Below are positions 1 to 9,410 of a DNA stretch of 64,000 nt, piece by piece. The DNA is from Flavobacteriaceae bacterium 3519-10 (GTDB lineage Bacteria > Bacteroidota > Bacteroidia > Flavobacteriales > Weeksellaceae), in contig CP001673.1 in assembly GCA_000023725.1 (NCBI GenBank), forward strand, positions 2,056,342 through 2,120,341, in the 5' to 3' direction. The translations under genes were made by a program, and so were the position numbers. How positions within the stretch are numbered: the first letter of the stretch is position 1; every line of letters begins with the position of its first letter. The notes beneath the pieces were generated by a model that did no database searches, was not told where the DNA came from, and saw only the letters and a program-made list of their open reading frames with translations.

Positions 1-182
1 ACAGTTGCCGCAGATTCCAATGCTTTATCATAATACTTCGGATGATTTACGAATACGATTTCGCCCGGTTTTACGCGGTGAATTTCGTTCGTTCCCAGGA
101 CCGGAAAATCCCCGTCGCCAACCATTCTGGCACCGATTATTTCAGCGATCGTATGTAAAGTCTGCGGGTTGTTAAAAGTCAT
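1..182 (-). CDS. LpxD-like acyltransferase, 5' part only (cut by window edge)
   Basis: The reading frame starts at an ATG at 182 and runs off the left end, leaving about 60 residues. The visible N-terminus begins MTFNNPQTLHTIAEIIGARM and continues through a segment with 'GDGDFPVLGTNEIHRVKPGE'. This resembles the uridine-binding N-terminal domain of UDP-3-O-acylglucosamine N-acyltransferases, which precedes the left-handed beta-helix. A full-length lpxD lies upstream in the same gene run (3037-4068), so this would be a second LpxD-like paralogue, placed last after efp. The gap to efp is 63 bases. Which acyl chain or substrate it uses cannot be told from this fragment. Confidence 0.75.
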   Translation of the reverse strand, partial: MTFNNPQTLHTIAEIIGARMVGDGDFPVLGTNEIHRVKPGEIVFVNHPKYYDKALESAAT

Positions 183-245
183 ATTTTTGAAAAATGCAGG
201 ATACGCGATGCGAAACTGAGTTCGCAACACCTAAACCGGATACAA

Positions 246-809
246 TTATTTTACTCTCTCAAGATAGCTACCGTCTTCGGTGTTAACTTTAATTTTGTCG
301 CCAGCCTCGATGAACAAAGGAACCATAACGCGAGCGCCGGTCTCAACAATCGCATTTTTCAACGCGTTGGTTGCTGTATTTCCTTTTACGCCCGGATCAG
401 CCTCAATTACGTCCAGGTAAACCGTTGGCGGAATTTCTGCGGACAGCGGTGATTCATCAGCATCTTTCAGAATAATCGTTACTTCTTCGCCGGCTTTCAT
501 AAACTGGGCGTTCTCGATCATCGTTTTGTTAAGATAGATCTGCGAAAAATCGTCGTTGTTCATGAAATGGAATCCGTTATCGTCTTCGTACAGATACTGG
601 AATTTACGTGTAATCACTTTTACCTCATCGATTTTGTGGCCTGCGGAAAAAGTATTGTCTAATACTTTCCCGTTGGTCACCGATTTCATTTTGGTGCGAA
701 CGAAAGCCGGCCCTTTACCCGGTTTTACGTGCATGAATTCAATAATTTTGAAAATATCGTTGCTGAATTCGATACACATTCCCTTTTTAATATCGTTGCT
801 TGTTGCCAT
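246..809 (-). CDS. efp: Elongation factor P
   Basis: This 187-residue protein has the normal length and three-domain layout of EF-P. EF-P binds the ribosome between the P and E sites and relieves stalling at polyproline stretches. The N-terminal KOW-like domain carries the loop HVKPGKGPAFVRTK, whose tip lysine (about residue 32) is the position that is modified in many bacteria. The C-terminal OB-fold is recognisable from the segment around 'YLDVIEADPGVKGNTATNALK' and ends in 'DGSYLERVK'. It sits 48 bases downstream of lpxA in the same direction, so it is probably co-transcribed with the lipid A genes. No EF-P lysine-modifying enzyme is visible in the window. Confidence 0.96.
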   Translation of the reverse strand: MATSNDIKKGMCIEFSNDIFKIIEFMHVKPGKGPAFVRTKMKSVTNGKVLDNTFSAGHKIDEVKVITRKFQYLYEDDNGFHFMNNDDFSQIYLNKTMIENAQFMKAGEEVTIILKDADESPLSAEIPPTVYLDVIEADPGVKGNTATNALKNAIVETGARVMVPLFIEAGDKIKVNTEDGSYLERVK

Positions 810-857
810 TTAGTATAGTTGGTTGTTTCTGTTGATGGTTATAGTTATAAATTCTTT

Positions 858-1646
858 TTATTCTTTCCCGGTTCCGTAGCCTTTAACGATTCCGCGCGGC
901 GAATTTTTTATGAATTCGAGAATTTCGTCGCGTTCAACGGTCGGAAGCATTTCCTTTTCGATGAAACTGCTGGCTTGGGAGACGTTCATTTTCATTTGAA
1001 AAATTGCCCTGTATATTTTCTGGATCTCAAATATTTTCTCGTTGGTGAAACCTCTTCTGCGGAGACCCACTGAATTGATGCCGGCATAGGTCATCGGTTC
1101 GCGCGCTACCTTCACATAGGGTGGGATATCTTTTCTAACTAGGGTTCCGCCCGAAATCATCACATGTTTTCCGATCTTTCCGAACTGATGAATGGCTGAA
1201 AGGCCGCCCATTACCGTATAATCACCAATTTCAACATGTCCTGCAATGCCGCAGCCGTTAACGATGATCACGCCGTTACCGATAATACAGTCGTGCGCGA
1301 TATGCGAAGTCGCCATGATGAGGCAGTCGTTACCGAGTTTGGTATATCCGAGAGCTTTGGTTCCGCGGTTTACGGTGACGCACTCTCTGATGGTTGTATT
1401 ATCGCCGATAATCACCTGTGTATCTTCACCATCGAATTTTAAATCCTGCGGAATTGCGGAAATCACTGTTCCGGGGAAAATGCGGCAGTTTTTGCCGATT
1501 CTTGCGCCATCCATGATGGTTACGTTAGAACCGATCCAAGTTCCTTCACCAATTATTACATCGCCCGCAATCGTGGTAAACGGTTCTACGATGACATTTT
1601 TTTTAATTTGTGCACGCTTATCTACAGCGGCTAACTGATGTACCAT
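858..1646 (-). CDS. lpxA: Acyl-ACP--UDP-N-acetylglucosamine O-acyltransferase
   Basis: This 262-residue protein catalyses the first step of lipid A synthesis, transfer of a 3-hydroxyacyl chain from ACP to the 3-OH of UDP-GlcNAc, in the cytoplasm. Most of the chain is hexapeptide repeats of a left-handed beta-helix (for example IIGEGTWIGSNVTIMDGARI). The segment ATSHIAHDCIIGNG contains the expected catalytic histidine. The C-terminal helical region (LRRRGFTNEKIFEIQKIYRAI) is typical of LpxA. The start codon directly follows the stop of lpxC/fabZ with no gap, suggesting translational coupling. Length and motif order are normal. Confidence 0.96.
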   Translation of the reverse strand: MVHQLAAVDKRAQIKKNVIVEPFTTIAGDVIIGEGTWIGSNVTIMDGARIGKNCRIFPGTVISAIPQDLKFDGEDTQVIIGDNTTIRECVTVNRGTKALGYTKLGNDCLIMATSHIAHDCIIGNGVIIVNGCGIAGHVEIGDYTVMGGLSAIHQFGKIGKHVMISGGTLVRKDIPPYVKVAREPMTYAGINSVGLRRRGFTNEKIFEIQKIYRAIFQMKMNVSQASSFIEKEMLPTVERDEILEFIKNSPRGIVKGYGTGKE

Positions 1647-3044
1647 TTAATCAGGTTTATTTTTTGCGACCTGCGCCATCAGTTCGGCTTCCACCACAAT
1701 GCTGTCGCCTACATATCCGTAACCCTGCATGTGCACGATGCCTCTGCGGATCGGCGAGATGAGTTCGATTTTGAAAACCATCGTATCTCCCGGCACTACC
1801 TTCTTCTTAAATTTCACCTTATCTATTTTGATGAAATAAGTGGAATAATTTTCAGGATCCGGAACGCTTGCCAATACAAGAATTCCGCCTGTCTGCGCCA
1901 ATGCTTCTACCTGAAGAACGCCCGGCATCACCGGTTCTTTAGGAAAATGTCCTACAAAGTAAGGCTCATTCATTGTTACATTCTTGAGGCCTACCACATG
2001 CGAATCTGAAAGTTCAAGGATCTTATCGATGAGCAGAAAAGGTGGCCTGTGCGGCATCAGGCGCATAATGCCGTTGATGTCGAAAACAGGTTCTTTGGTG
2101 ATGTCGATATCGGGAACATTCTTTTTTTTCTGAAGCTTCCACTGGCGGTTAAGTTTTTTCGCAAACTGCGTGTTAACAAAGTGTCCGGGCTTGTTCGCGA
2201 TCACTTTACCTTTAATCTTAACTCCTACCAATGCGAGGTCACCAATTACATCAAGCAGTTTATGTCTCGCGGCTTCGTTCGGATAATTTAATGTAAGGTT
2301 GTCTAAAATTCCGTTCGGACGGATTGAAACATTATCTTTTCCGAAAGCTTTTTTAAGTTTGTCGGATGTTTCAGGTGTTAATTCTTTATCTACATAAACA
2401 ATTGCATTCGAAATGTCGCCGCCTTTAATTAAACCGGCATCGAGAAGCATCTCGAGTTCGTGCAGAAAGCTGAAAGTACGTGCTGAAGAAATTTCATCTT
2501 TAAATTCTGAAATATCTTTTAAAGTGGCGTTTTGGGTTCCCAATACTTTAGTACCGAAATCTACCATTGTTGTCACCTCGTAGGTTTCTGACGGAATAAT
2601 AGTAATATCCGATCCGGTTGTCGGATCTGTGTAGCTAAGAACTTCTTTTACAACAAGATACTCGCGGTAAAGGTTTTGCTCCTCAATACCCGCTTTTTCG
2701 ATGGCTTCCACGAAAAATTTAGAAGAACCGTCAAGAATTGGCGGCTCAGCGCTGTCCATTTCCAGAAATGCGTTATCGATATCGCAACCCACAAGAGCCG
2801 CCAACAGGTGTTCGCAGGTATGAATCCGTACGCCAAGTTTCTCCAGTGTTGTGCCTCTTTCTGTAGTGGTTACGTAATTTACGTCGGCTTCCACATGAGG
2901 CTGGCCTTCAAGATCCGTCCGTACAAAGACAAAACCGGTATTCTCTTTAGCGGGTTTTATGGTAAGTGTAACCTGTCTTCCTGTATGAAGACCAATTCCA
3001 CAAAGCGAAATTTCCTCTTTTAAAGTTTTTTGTTTATCACTCAC
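1647..3044 (-). CDS. lpxC/fabZ: Bifunctional LpxC deacetylase / FabZ dehydratase
   Basis: This is a natural Bacteroidota fusion. The N-terminal ~300 residues are UDP-3-O-acyl-GlcNAc deacetylase, the committed step of lipid A synthesis. The zinc-site motifs are [10 protein letters not shown] and [16 protein letters not shown]. The C-terminal ~150 residues are (3R)-hydroxyacyl-ACP dehydratase, with [14 protein letters not shown] and the catalytic pattern [18 protein letters not shown]. The chosen start is a GTG at 3044, giving [11 protein letters not shown]. It overlaps the lpxD stop by 8 bases and matches the usual SDKQKTL beginning recalled for this family. The frame can be extended to a TTG at 3071, but those nine residues are not family-like. 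Confidence 0.93.
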   Translation of the reverse strand: MSDKQKTLKEEISLCGIGLHTGRQVTLTIKPAKENTGFVFVRTDLEGQPHVEADVNYVTTTERGTTLEKLGVRIHTCEHLLAALVGCDIDNAFLEMDSAEPPILDGSSKFFVEAIEKAGIEEQNLYREYLVVKEVLSYTDPTTGSDITIIPSETYEVTTMVDFGTKVLGTQNATLKDISEFKDEISSARTFSFLHELEMLLDAGLIKGGDISNAIVYVDKELTPETSDKLKKAFGKDNVSIRPNGILDNLTLNYPNEAARHKLLDVIGDLALVGVKIKGKVIANKPGHFVNTQFAKKLNRQWKLQKKKNVPDIDITKEPVFDINGIMRLMPHRPPFLLIDKILELSDSHVVGLKNVTMNEPYFVGHFPKEPVMPGVLQVEALAQTGGILVLASVPDPENYSTYFIKIDKVKFKKKVVPGDTMVFKIELISPIRRGIVHMQGYGYVGDSIVVEAELMAQVAKNKPD

Positions 3045-4068
3045 TGCTATTATTTTTTGAAGTGTTCTCAATGGCGGTAATCCGCTTTACGATTTCGGTA
3101 AAATTCCGGAAATGAACATAATTTCTTCTATATTCACCGGCATTTATGGCAGGTGATCCGTAGAGGACGTCGCCGTCCTTAGCTCCCGAATTCACACCAC
3201 TTTGGGCCTGAATTTTCACCTGATTTCCAATATTGATATGGCCAACAATTCCAACCTGGCCGCCGATCTGGTTCCAGTCACCGATAGTTGTAGAGCCAGC
3301 GATGCCGGCCTGTGCTGCGATGACGTTGTTCTGGCCGATCTTTACGTTATGTGCGATCTGAATAAGATTGTCGATTTTAGTCCCTCTGCCGATGACGGTT
3401 GAACCTATCGTCCCGCGGTCAATACTGCAGTTTGAACCTATTTCCACATGATCTTCAAGAATTACATTGCCTAACTGCGGAATCTTCTGATAGCCGTCTT
3501 TGGTAGGCTGAAACCCGAAACCGTCTGAACCAATCACGGTGTTTGAGTGTATTACGCAGTCGTCGCCAACCACGCAGTAATCGTAGATGCGGACGCCACT
3601 GTAAATAATACAGTTCTTTCCAATCTTTACATTTTTGCCGATATAAACCTGAGGATAAATCTGGCTGCCGTCACCAATTTTTACTTTTTCCGAGACGCAT
3701 GTGAAAGCACCCACATACACGTCCTCACCAACAGTGGCACTTTCGTGGAATACTGCGCCCTGTTCGATACCCGTTTTCCGGCCCTGCATCTCTTTGTAAA
3801 GATTCATGAGTACCTGGAATGAAAGGTAGGCATCTTCTACGGCGATAACGGTGGTGGGATAGGTTTCTGCAGTGAGCAGTTTTTCGGAAACAATAAGAAC
3901 TGAGCATTTTGCTTTGCCGATATACTCAGCAAATCTTTCCTGTGCTACGAAGGAAAGATGCCCGGGTTCGCAGCTTTCAATTGGCGAAACGCCTGTGATG
4001 GTGGCATTTTCGTCACCTATAATTTTTCCGTCAATAAAAGCTGCAATCTGCGATGCGGTGAACTCCAT
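3037..4068 (-). CDS. lpxD: UDP-3-O-acylglucosamine N-acyltransferase
   Basis: LpxD adds the second 3-hydroxyacyl chain to the glucosamine of the lipid A precursor. The N-terminal uridine-binding domain begins [14 protein letters not shown]. It is followed by a long hexapeptide-repeat beta-helix that includes the segment [16 protein letters not shown] with the expected catalytic histidine, and then a short C-terminal helix. I place the start at the ATG at 4068 (343 residues). The frame is open upstream to a TTG at 4125, but those 19 residues do not resemble LpxD. It is the first gene of the lipid A run, followed by lpxC/fabZ with an 8-base overlap. The HD-domain gene upstream ends 61 bases away. 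Confidence 0.94.
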   Translation of the reverse strand: MEFTASQIAAFIDGKIIGDENATITGVSPIESCEPGHLSFVAQERFAEYIGKAKCSVLIVSEKLLTAETYPTTVIAVEDAYLSFQVLMNLYKEMQGRKTGIEQGAVFHESATVGEDVYVGAFTCVSEKVKIGDGSQIYPQVYIGKNVKIGKNCIIYSGVRIYDYCVVGDDCVIHSNTVIGSDGFGFQPTKDGYQKIPQLGNVILEDHVEIGSNCSIDRGTIGSTVIGRGTKIDNLIQIAHNVKIGQNNVIAAQAGIAGSTTIGDWNQIGGQVGIVGHINIGNQVKIQAQSGVNSGAKDGDVLYGSPAINAGEYRRNYVHFRNFTEIVKRITAIENTSKNNSSE

Positions 4069-4129
4069 ATCCTGCAAAGATAGGAAAATCCCAAATATTG
4101 CAAAGGTTTTTTGCCGTTTGTGCAACCGC

Positions 4130-5341
4130 TTAAAGTTCCCTCGGAAATGCTAAAATAAACTTGGTGTTGGGTTGGTTGATTGCCGACGATAAAATCTGAT
4201 TTTCAGAGCATTCGAGTGTTATCTTGCAGCCGTCTTTCTGAAGAAGATAGATCGGCTGCGTTTCGGTATTATACGGCAGCAGACTGATTGAAATCTGATC
4301 GACAAGTTGCGAGCCGATGTCTATTTTAAAAACTGTATTTGTACGCTCTATTTTTTCCTTAATAAATTCAGTATCAAAAGGTTTCGACGAGATAATACTC
4401 TTTGGAAAATTGCGCCGGATTATGCATTTACAAAGGTATGAAAGCATGAAATCATCATTATCCACCCAAGTTTTCATCGCCTGGATAACATCAGTATCAT
4501 CGAGTTGTGTAAATCTGAAGATATCTTCTTCGGTGGCGTTTTCGAACAGTTTTTTATTAAGGAAATAGTTTAAGTTTTTTGACGCTGGAAGTGTTTTACC
4601 TTCGAAAACCAACGTTTTTGCGCGCGACAGGATCTTAACGAGCAGATGCTCCGCGAGCGCAGAAGTCTTGTGATAATAGACCTGCCAATACATGAACATA
4701 CGCGCCGTAAGAAAGTTTTCAATCGAATAAATTCCTTTTGCGTCAATTACCAGTTCGTCATCCGACACGTTCATCATCGAGATAATTCGCTGCGTGTTTA
4801 CATTTCCTTCCGAAACACCGGTGTAAAAACTGTCGCGTTTCAGATAATCGAGCCTGTCTACGTCCAGCTGGGAAGAAATTAACTGGTTGAAAAATTTCCG
4901 GTGATATTGCCCTTTAAACATTTGGATCGCCATCGAAAGTTCTCCGCCAAACTGCTCATTAAGCTTTTCCATCAGCAAAAGCGAGAGTTTCTCGTGATGC
5001 CAGCTGTGCATCAGCATATTCTCCAGTGCGTGCGAAAACGGCCCGTGACCGATATCGTGGAGCAAAATAGCGAGCATTGCCGATTTTTCTTCTTCTTTTG
5101 AAACTTCAACTCCTTTCAGCTTCAGCGTTTCAAGTGCGGTAAACATCAGATGCATCGCTCCCAACGCGTGATGAAATCTGGTGTGCGTCGCGCCCGGAAA
5201 AATTAAATTAAGCAAACCCGTCTGGGAAATCCGGCGAAGCCGCTGAAAATAAGGATGCTCAATCACATCATACAGAATTTCGTACGGTATCTTGATGAAT
5301 CCGTAAACCGGATCATTAATTATCTTGAATTTATTCGTCAT
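4130..5341 (-). CDS. HD-domain phosphohydrolase, SAMHD1/dGTPase-like
   Basis: This 403-residue soluble protein has a complete HD-type metal site: a histidine in TRFHHALG (about residue 58), the HD pair in [12 protein letters not shown] (95-96), and an aspartate in [15 protein letters not shown] (about 160). The order and spacing match the SAMHD1/dNTP triphosphohydrolase-like branch of the HD superfamily. The substrate is not established; dNTP hydrolysis is only a family-based guess. It begins with [13 protein letters not shown], a common opening in this family. It lies upstream of the lpxD operon in the same direction. A TAAATTTG element at 5373-5380 could be its promoter -7 box, but no well-spaced TTG box is visible. 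Confidence 0.88.
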   Translation of the reverse strand: MTNKFKIINDPVYGFIKIPYEILYDVIEHPYFQRLRRISQTGLLNLIFPGATHTRFHHALGAMHLMFTALETLKLKGVEVSKEEEKSAMLAILLHDIGHGPFSHALENMLMHSWHHEKLSLLLMEKLNEQFGGELSMAIQMFKGQYHRKFFNQLISSQLDVDRLDYLKRDSFYTGVSEGNVNTQRIISMMNVSDDELVIDAKGIYSIENFLTARMFMYWQVYYHKTSALAEHLLVKILSRAKTLVFEGKTLPASKNLNYFLNKKLFENATEEDIFRFTQLDDTDVIQAMKTWVDNDDFMLSYLCKCIIRRNFPKSIISSKPFDTEFIKEKIERTNTVFKIDIGSQLVDQISISLLPYNTETQPIYLLQKDGCKITLECSENQILSSAINQPNTKFILAFPREL

Positions 5342-5467
5342 TTTTCCACAGTGCTTTCAGGTAAATATTGCCCAAATTTAGGGATTTACCGACAAAGATT
5401 TTTGCTCTGTCGCAACATGATTTCAACAAGTTTTTTAACGGAACTTTAACGGCCTCTTACATAAAAG

Positions 5468-5492
5468 TTGGCAATCTTTGGTTGTATTTTTG
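5468..5492 (+). promoter_or_regulatory. Possible porX promoter
   Basis: A TATTTTTG at 5485-5492 matches the Bacteroidota -7 consensus TAnnTTTG, and a TTG lies at 5468-5470. The 14-base spacing is shorter than the usual 17-23, so this is only a candidate. It is about 60 bases before the porX start, in a 212-base divergent gap shared with the HD-domain gene. Confidence 0.35.
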
Positions 5493-5553
5493 AGGACTTT
5501 AAAGAAAAAGTTTAAAAAGATTGGACTTTCTATACAAAAACTGAAATTTTTAT

Positions 5554-7095
5554 ATGGCAAAATTGATATGGATTGATGATGAAGTAGATTTACTTAAACC
5601 TCACATTGTGTTTCTAGAAAACAAAGGATATAAAGTTTCTCCTGTAAATAACGTGAACGAAGCGCTCGAAATGATTGAAAAAGAAAATTTTCAGCTCGCG
5701 CTTTTAGATGAAAACATGCCGGGAATTTCGGGCCTCGAAGCAATTCCGATGATTAAAAATATAGATTCGGCAATTAAGATCGTGATGGTAACCAAAAATG
5801 AGGAAGAGCACATTATGGAAGAAGCGATCGGTTCGCAGATTGCAGATTACATCCTTAAGCCTGTAAATCCGAATCAGGTGCTGCTTTCATTAAAGAAAAA
5901 CCTTCAGGAAGATACTCTTGTAGAGCAAAAAACCATTCTGCAGTATCAACAGGAATTCCGAAACCTCTCGATGGAGCTTTCGTACATGAGAAGCTATCAG
6001 GATTGGGCGGAGTACTATAAAAAGATTGTCAATTGGGAAATTAAATTCGACAAAGTTTCGGATAATGAATTCTCTGATCTGCTGCAGTCTCAAAAAGAAG
6101 AAGCCAACATTCAGTTCTCAAAATTCATTGAAAACAACTATGAAGAATGGCTGCACGGTGGCGAAAAGCCGATGATGAGCCACACGCTTTTTAAAGATAA
6201 GATAAAGACGGAGGTAGAAAAAGAAAAGGTTTTGCTGCTGATGATCGATAATCTGCGGTATGACCAATGGAAAGTCATCGAGCCGCTTTTTACCAAATTT
6301 TATAACAAAACGTCAGAAGATTACTACTTCAGCATCCTGCCGACGGCTACGCAATATGCGCGTAACTCGTTCTTCGCCGGACTTTTACCGTCGGAGATCG
6401 AAAAAAGATTCCCGAATTATTGGTTTAACGACAACGAAGAAGGCAATAAAAATGAGCATGAGCGGGATTTTCTTGAAGATCAGATGAAAAGGTTAGGACT
6501 TTCAGGCAAATCAATGAAATACCTTAAAATCCTTAATGCCGATTTCGAAAGAAAGGTGCTTGATGATTTCAATCAGCATAAAAGCAACGACCTTCTTGTG
6601 ATCGTCTATAACTTTATCGATATTTTATCGCATGCAAAGACAGATAATGTAATTGTAAATCAACTCATTAGAGATGACAAAACGTTCAGATCACTTACGT
6701 ACAACTGGTTTGAAAATTCGTCGCTTCTTAAAATAATCAAGCAGGCTGCCGAAAACGGCTATAAACTGGTGATTACGACCGATCACGGAACGATCTACGT
6801 TAAAAAACCAAGCAAAGTTGTGGGAGACCGCGAAACCTCGACCAACATCCGCTACAAAACCGGCCGAAGCCTGACGTACGAAAACAGCGACGTGTGGGCA
6901 ATTTCAAACCCTGAAAAACTGTTTTTGCCAAAAGGAAATTTAAGTTCGAAGTATATTTTCGCGAAGAATAACATTTTTCTGGCCTACCCGAAAAATTATA
7001 ACCATTTCGTAAATTATTATAAAGAAACGTATCAGCACGGCGGTATTTCGCTTGAAGAAGTGATCATCCCAATAAGTATTTTAGAGCCCAAATAG
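5554..7095 (+). CDS. porX: PorX-type response regulator with PglZ-like phosphatase domain
   Basis: This 513-residue protein has an N-terminal receiver domain: acidic residues at 8-9, phospho-acceptor D52 in ALLDENMPG, T80 and K102. A helical linker (about 120-220) and a C-terminal alkaline-phosphatase-superfamily (PglZ-like) domain follow. The latter shows LLLMIDNLRYDQW, the nucleophile region PTATQYARNSFFAG (threonines 263/265) and VITTDHGTIYV. PorX is known as the response-regulator partner of PorY and is required for T9SS function in Bacteroidota. The architecture is highly characteristic. The gene stands alone, without an adjacent PorY kinase, and is followed by a strong terminator. It is relevant here because several T9SS cargo genes occur later in the window. 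Confidence 0.93.
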   Translation: MAKLIWIDDEVDLLKPHIVFLENKGYKVSPVNNVNEALEMIEKENFQLALLDENMPGISGLEAIPMIKNIDSAIKIVMVTKNEEEHIMEEAIGSQIADYILKPVNPNQVLLSLKKNLQEDTLVEQKTILQYQQEFRNLSMELSYMRSYQDWAEYYKKIVNWEIKFDKVSDNEFSDLLQSQKEEANIQFSKFIENNYEEWLHGGEKPMMSHTLFKDKIKTEVEKEKVLLLMIDNLRYDQWKVIEPLFTKFYNKTSEDYYFSILPTATQYARNSFFAGLLPSEIEKRFPNYWFNDNEEGNKNEHERDFLEDQMKRLGLSGKSMKYLKILNADFERKVLDDFNQHKSNDLLVIVYNFIDILSHAKTDNVIVNQLIRDDKTFRSLTYNWFENSSLLKIIKQAAENGYKLVITTDHGTIYVKKPSKVVGDRETSTNIRYKTGRSLTYENSDVWAISNPEKLFLPKGNLSSKYIFAKNNIFLAYPKNYNHFVNYYKETYQHGGISLEEVIIPISILEPK

Positions 7096-7128
7096 TTTTT
7101 TTCATAGTTTATTTAATTTGGGCAGCGA

Positions 7129-7163
7129 GGCGGAAAAAATCAGCGATTTTTTCCGCCTTTTTT
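7129..7163 (+). terminator. Intrinsic terminator after porX
   Basis: A perfect 13-bp stem, GGCGGAAAAAATC (7129-7141) with GATTTTTTCCGCC (7145-7157), has a three-base loop and is followed by a run of T (7158-7163). It lies 34 bases after the porX stop. Confidence 0.9.
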
Positions 7164-7218
7164 GTTGTATTTTCGGCACAGAATTCAGCCATACCAACCT
7201 ATTCAACCCTTACATCAA

Positions 7219-7983
7219 ATGAAAATTATATCCTATAACGTGAACGGAATTCGCGCAGCATTTACCAAAAACTTTGTTGGCTGGCTTGAAGTGGCCGATC
7301 CCGACATCATCTGTATACAGGAAAGCAAAGCGGGAAACGACCAGATCGATATCGAAAGTTTTGAGAAAATCGGTTACCACAGTTATTGGCACAGCGCGCA
7401 GAAGAAAGGATATTCGGGTGTAGGAATTGCTTCTAAAATAAAACCGAATTATGTGGAATACGGTTGCGGCATCGAACATTACGACTCCGAAGGGCGCATC
7501 ATCAGGGCAGATTTTGATGATTTTTCGGTGATTTCAGTTTATGTGCCCTCTGCTTCCAACATTGAAAGGCTCGGTTATAAAATGGAGTTCTGCTATGATT
7601 TTCTTCAATACATTAAAAATTTAAAAAAAACCATTCCGAACCTCATCATTTCCGGAGACTTTAATATCTGCCATAAACCGATTGATATCCATAACCCCGA
7701 AGGTTTAAAAAACGCCTCAGGTTTTCTTCCGATTGAACGTGAATGGTTATCGAAATTTATCGACGAATGTGAACTGATAGACAGTTTCAGGTATTTTAAT
7801 GACCAGCCCGATTATTATACATGGTGGAGCTATCGCCAAAATTCGCGGGAACGGAACAAAGGTTGGCGCCTTGATTATAATTTTGTTTCCAACTCCTTAA
7901 AAGAAAAACTTTCACGCGCTGTGATTCTAAAAGAAGTTTTCCACTCCGACCACTGCCCAGTTTTGGTAGAAATCAAACATTAA
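7219..7983 (+). CDS. xth: Exodeoxyribonuclease III (AP endonuclease)
   Basis: This 254-residue enzyme of the EEP (endonuclease/exonuclease/phosphatase) fold repairs abasic sites and removes 3' blocks in DNA. Motifs in order: MKIISYNVNGIRAA at the start, the metal-binding CIQESKA, the GDFNICH segment, and the final DYNFVS and HSDHCPVLVEI. The start is set at the ATG at 7219, where family similarity begins. The frame is open 57 bases further upstream, but that part overlaps the porX terminator region and is not family-like. Length is normal for bacterial exonuclease III. Confidence 0.94.
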   Translation: MKIISYNVNGIRAAFTKNFVGWLEVADPDIICIQESKAGNDQIDIESFEKIGYHSYWHSAQKKGYSGVGIASKIKPNYVEYGCGIEHYDSEGRIIRADFDDFSVISVYVPSASNIERLGYKMEFCYDFLQYIKNLKKTIPNLIISGDFNICHKPIDIHNPEGLKNASGFLPIEREWLSKFIDECELIDSFRYFNDQPDYYTWWSYRQNSRERNKGWRLDYNFVSNSLKEKLSRAVILKEVFHSDHCPVLVEIKH

Positions 7984-8076
7984 AAATGCTTTAGTGCACT
8001 GTGTATAAACCTAATACGTAATTGCTAACTACGCAATCATAACATCTATTCTATGATCACATCGCAATCCTCAGGG

Positions 8077-8102
8077 TTGTGACTGAGAATACTGTATTTT
8101 TG
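8077..8102 (+). promoter_or_regulatory. Possible promoter in the leader of the galactofuranose-type cluster
   Basis: TATTTTTG at 8095-8102 fits the Bacteroidota -7 box, and a TTG lies at 8077-8079. Spacing is 15 bases, slightly short. It lies in the 335-base gap between xth and the glycosyltransferase gene, directly upstream of a structured segment. Confidence 0.35.
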
Positions 8103-8122
8103 GTATGAGGTTTGATACGTTT

Positions 8123-8198
8123 AAGACAGGAATCCAGATTAAACTTTGTGTTCGCAAAGTGTTTAAACGGTGACTTCCGAAAGTTCTGTCTTTTTTTT
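8123..8198 (+). terminator. Structured leader with terminator-like end (attenuator or small RNA)
   Basis: AAGACAGGA (8123-8131) can pair with TTCTGTCTT (8184-8192, including one G-U pair), and the distal arm runs into eight T residues (8191-8198). Between the arms, 8139-8148 pairs with 8155-8166, leaving a 2-base bulge and a TGTTCG loop. A transcript from the candidate promoter at 8077-8102 would be about 90 nt if it ended here. The rest of the 7984-8318 gap shows no coding potential. Whether this is an attenuator, a terminator or a free small RNA is unknown. Confidence 0.4.
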
Positions 8199-8318
8199 GC
8201 ACGAATTTCATAATTCTCAATTTTTTTGGTGCAGTTGTGCAGTCATAAAAAATGCTGGTAGTTTACTTTCGGTACGTTTTTCTTTCTGGCTCTTACTTAA
8301 CATTAAAAAAAATTTATT

Positions 8319-9410
8319 ATGGAAACACAAGTGCTTAAAACACACGGTAATCCTGATTATGACATGATTGTATTCTGTCATCTGCGTTGGGATTTCGTCT
8401 ATCAAAGGCCGCAGCATATCATCAGCCGCCTTGCAAAAGATTACAAAATTTTAGTGGTGGAGGAACCAACACCTACACGTCTTAACGGACATTCACCGCT
8501 TGAAGTCCGCGAAATTACTGCTAACATCCACGTTTTCAGGCCGCCGGTTCAGAGTATTGAAAAGATTGGGGCTTTCCTTAAAAAACATCTGAAAAAACAA
8601 ACCTTCCCGGTAGGCTGGTTTTACTCACCTGCGTTTATCCCTGTACTCGAACATCTTGAGTTCGACAGTGTTATTTACGACTGCATGGATGAACTATCCT
8701 TATTTAAAGGCGCCTCCGCTCATCTTATTGATCAGGAAAAACAGCTTCTGGCCGCAGCGGACATTGTTTATACCGGCGGGAAATCGCTGTACGAATCTAA
8801 AAAACAGAAACATCACAACGTGTACTGCTTCCCAAGTTCGGTAGATGTAGCGCACTTCGCTAATGAAAATGCCGAGTCCATTGAAAAGCCGTACGATCTG
8901 CGTGATATTCCGCAACCCATTGTTGGTTATTACGGCGTTATTGATGAGCGTATTGATCTTGAATTGTTGAAAAAGACCGCAGCAAAATGTGCTTCGACCT
9001 CATTTGTGATGATTGGCCCACTTTGTAAAATCGAAGAGCACGATCTTCCGAAGGCTGATAACATTTATTATTTGGGAATGAAATCGTATGAAGAGCTGCC
9101 GGCGTACCTTCACTACTTTGACATCGCAATGATGCCGTTCGCATTAAATGATTCAACGAAATATATCAGTCCGACGAAAACACTTGAATATATGTCGGCC
9201 TACAAACCAATTATCTCAACCAGAATTAAAGATGTAGTTCGTGATTACAGCCACTGCATTTCACTGGTTACGGATGAAAATGATTTTGCAGACGCAATTG
9301 AAAAAGCTCCGACAAGAGACCTCTCAGCTTATTCCGAGATTCTGGAGAAAACATCATGGGATGCAACCGCAGAAAAAATGAGTTCAATCATACAAAAAGT
9401 AATTGCATGA
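8319..9410 (+). CDS. Glycosyltransferase, GT4/GT1-like
   Basis: This 363-residue protein resembles GT-B fold glycosyltransferases. The N-terminal half holds the acceptor-side fold (MIVFCHLRWDFVYQRPQHII, with the WDFVYQRPQ motif common in this subgroup). The C-terminal half has the nucleotide-sugar segment, with PIVGYYGVIDERIDLELL and a late acidic region SPTKTLEYMSAYKPII in the usual donor-binding position. No membrane segment is seen. It heads a tight operon with UDP-galactopyranose mutase: its TGA overlaps the next ATG. This suggests it may use UDP-galactofuranose or act on the same glycan. The start is the ATG at 8319 after an A/T-rich ribosome-binding region typical of Bacteroidota. Confidence 0.85.
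   Translation: METQVLKTHGNPDYDMIVFCHLRWDFVYQRPQHIISRLAKDYKILVVEEPTPTRLNGHSPLEVREITANIHVFRPPVQSIEKIGAFLKKHLKKQTFPVGWFYSPAFIPVLEHLEFDSVIYDCMDELSLFKGASAHLIDQEKQLLAAADIVYTGGKSLYESKKQKHHNVYCFPSSVDVAHFANENAESIEKPYDLRDIPQPIVGYYGVIDERIDLELLKKTAAKCASTSFVMIGPLCKIEEHDLPKADNIYYLGMKSYEELPAYLHYFDIAMMPFALNDSTKYISPTKTLEYMSAYKPIISTRIKDVVRDYSHCISLVTDENDFADAIEKAPTRDLSAYSEILEKTSWDATAEKMSSIIQKVIA

Noticed and set aside
4068-4125. Longer TTG start for lpxD
   Set aside because: The extra 19 residues are unlike LpxD, whereas the ATG at 4068 gives the standard N-terminus.
7984-8318. tRNA or rRNA gene in the gap after xth
   Set aside because: No cloverleaf-compatible arms or CCA-type ends could be drawn; the pairing found fits a terminator-like structure.
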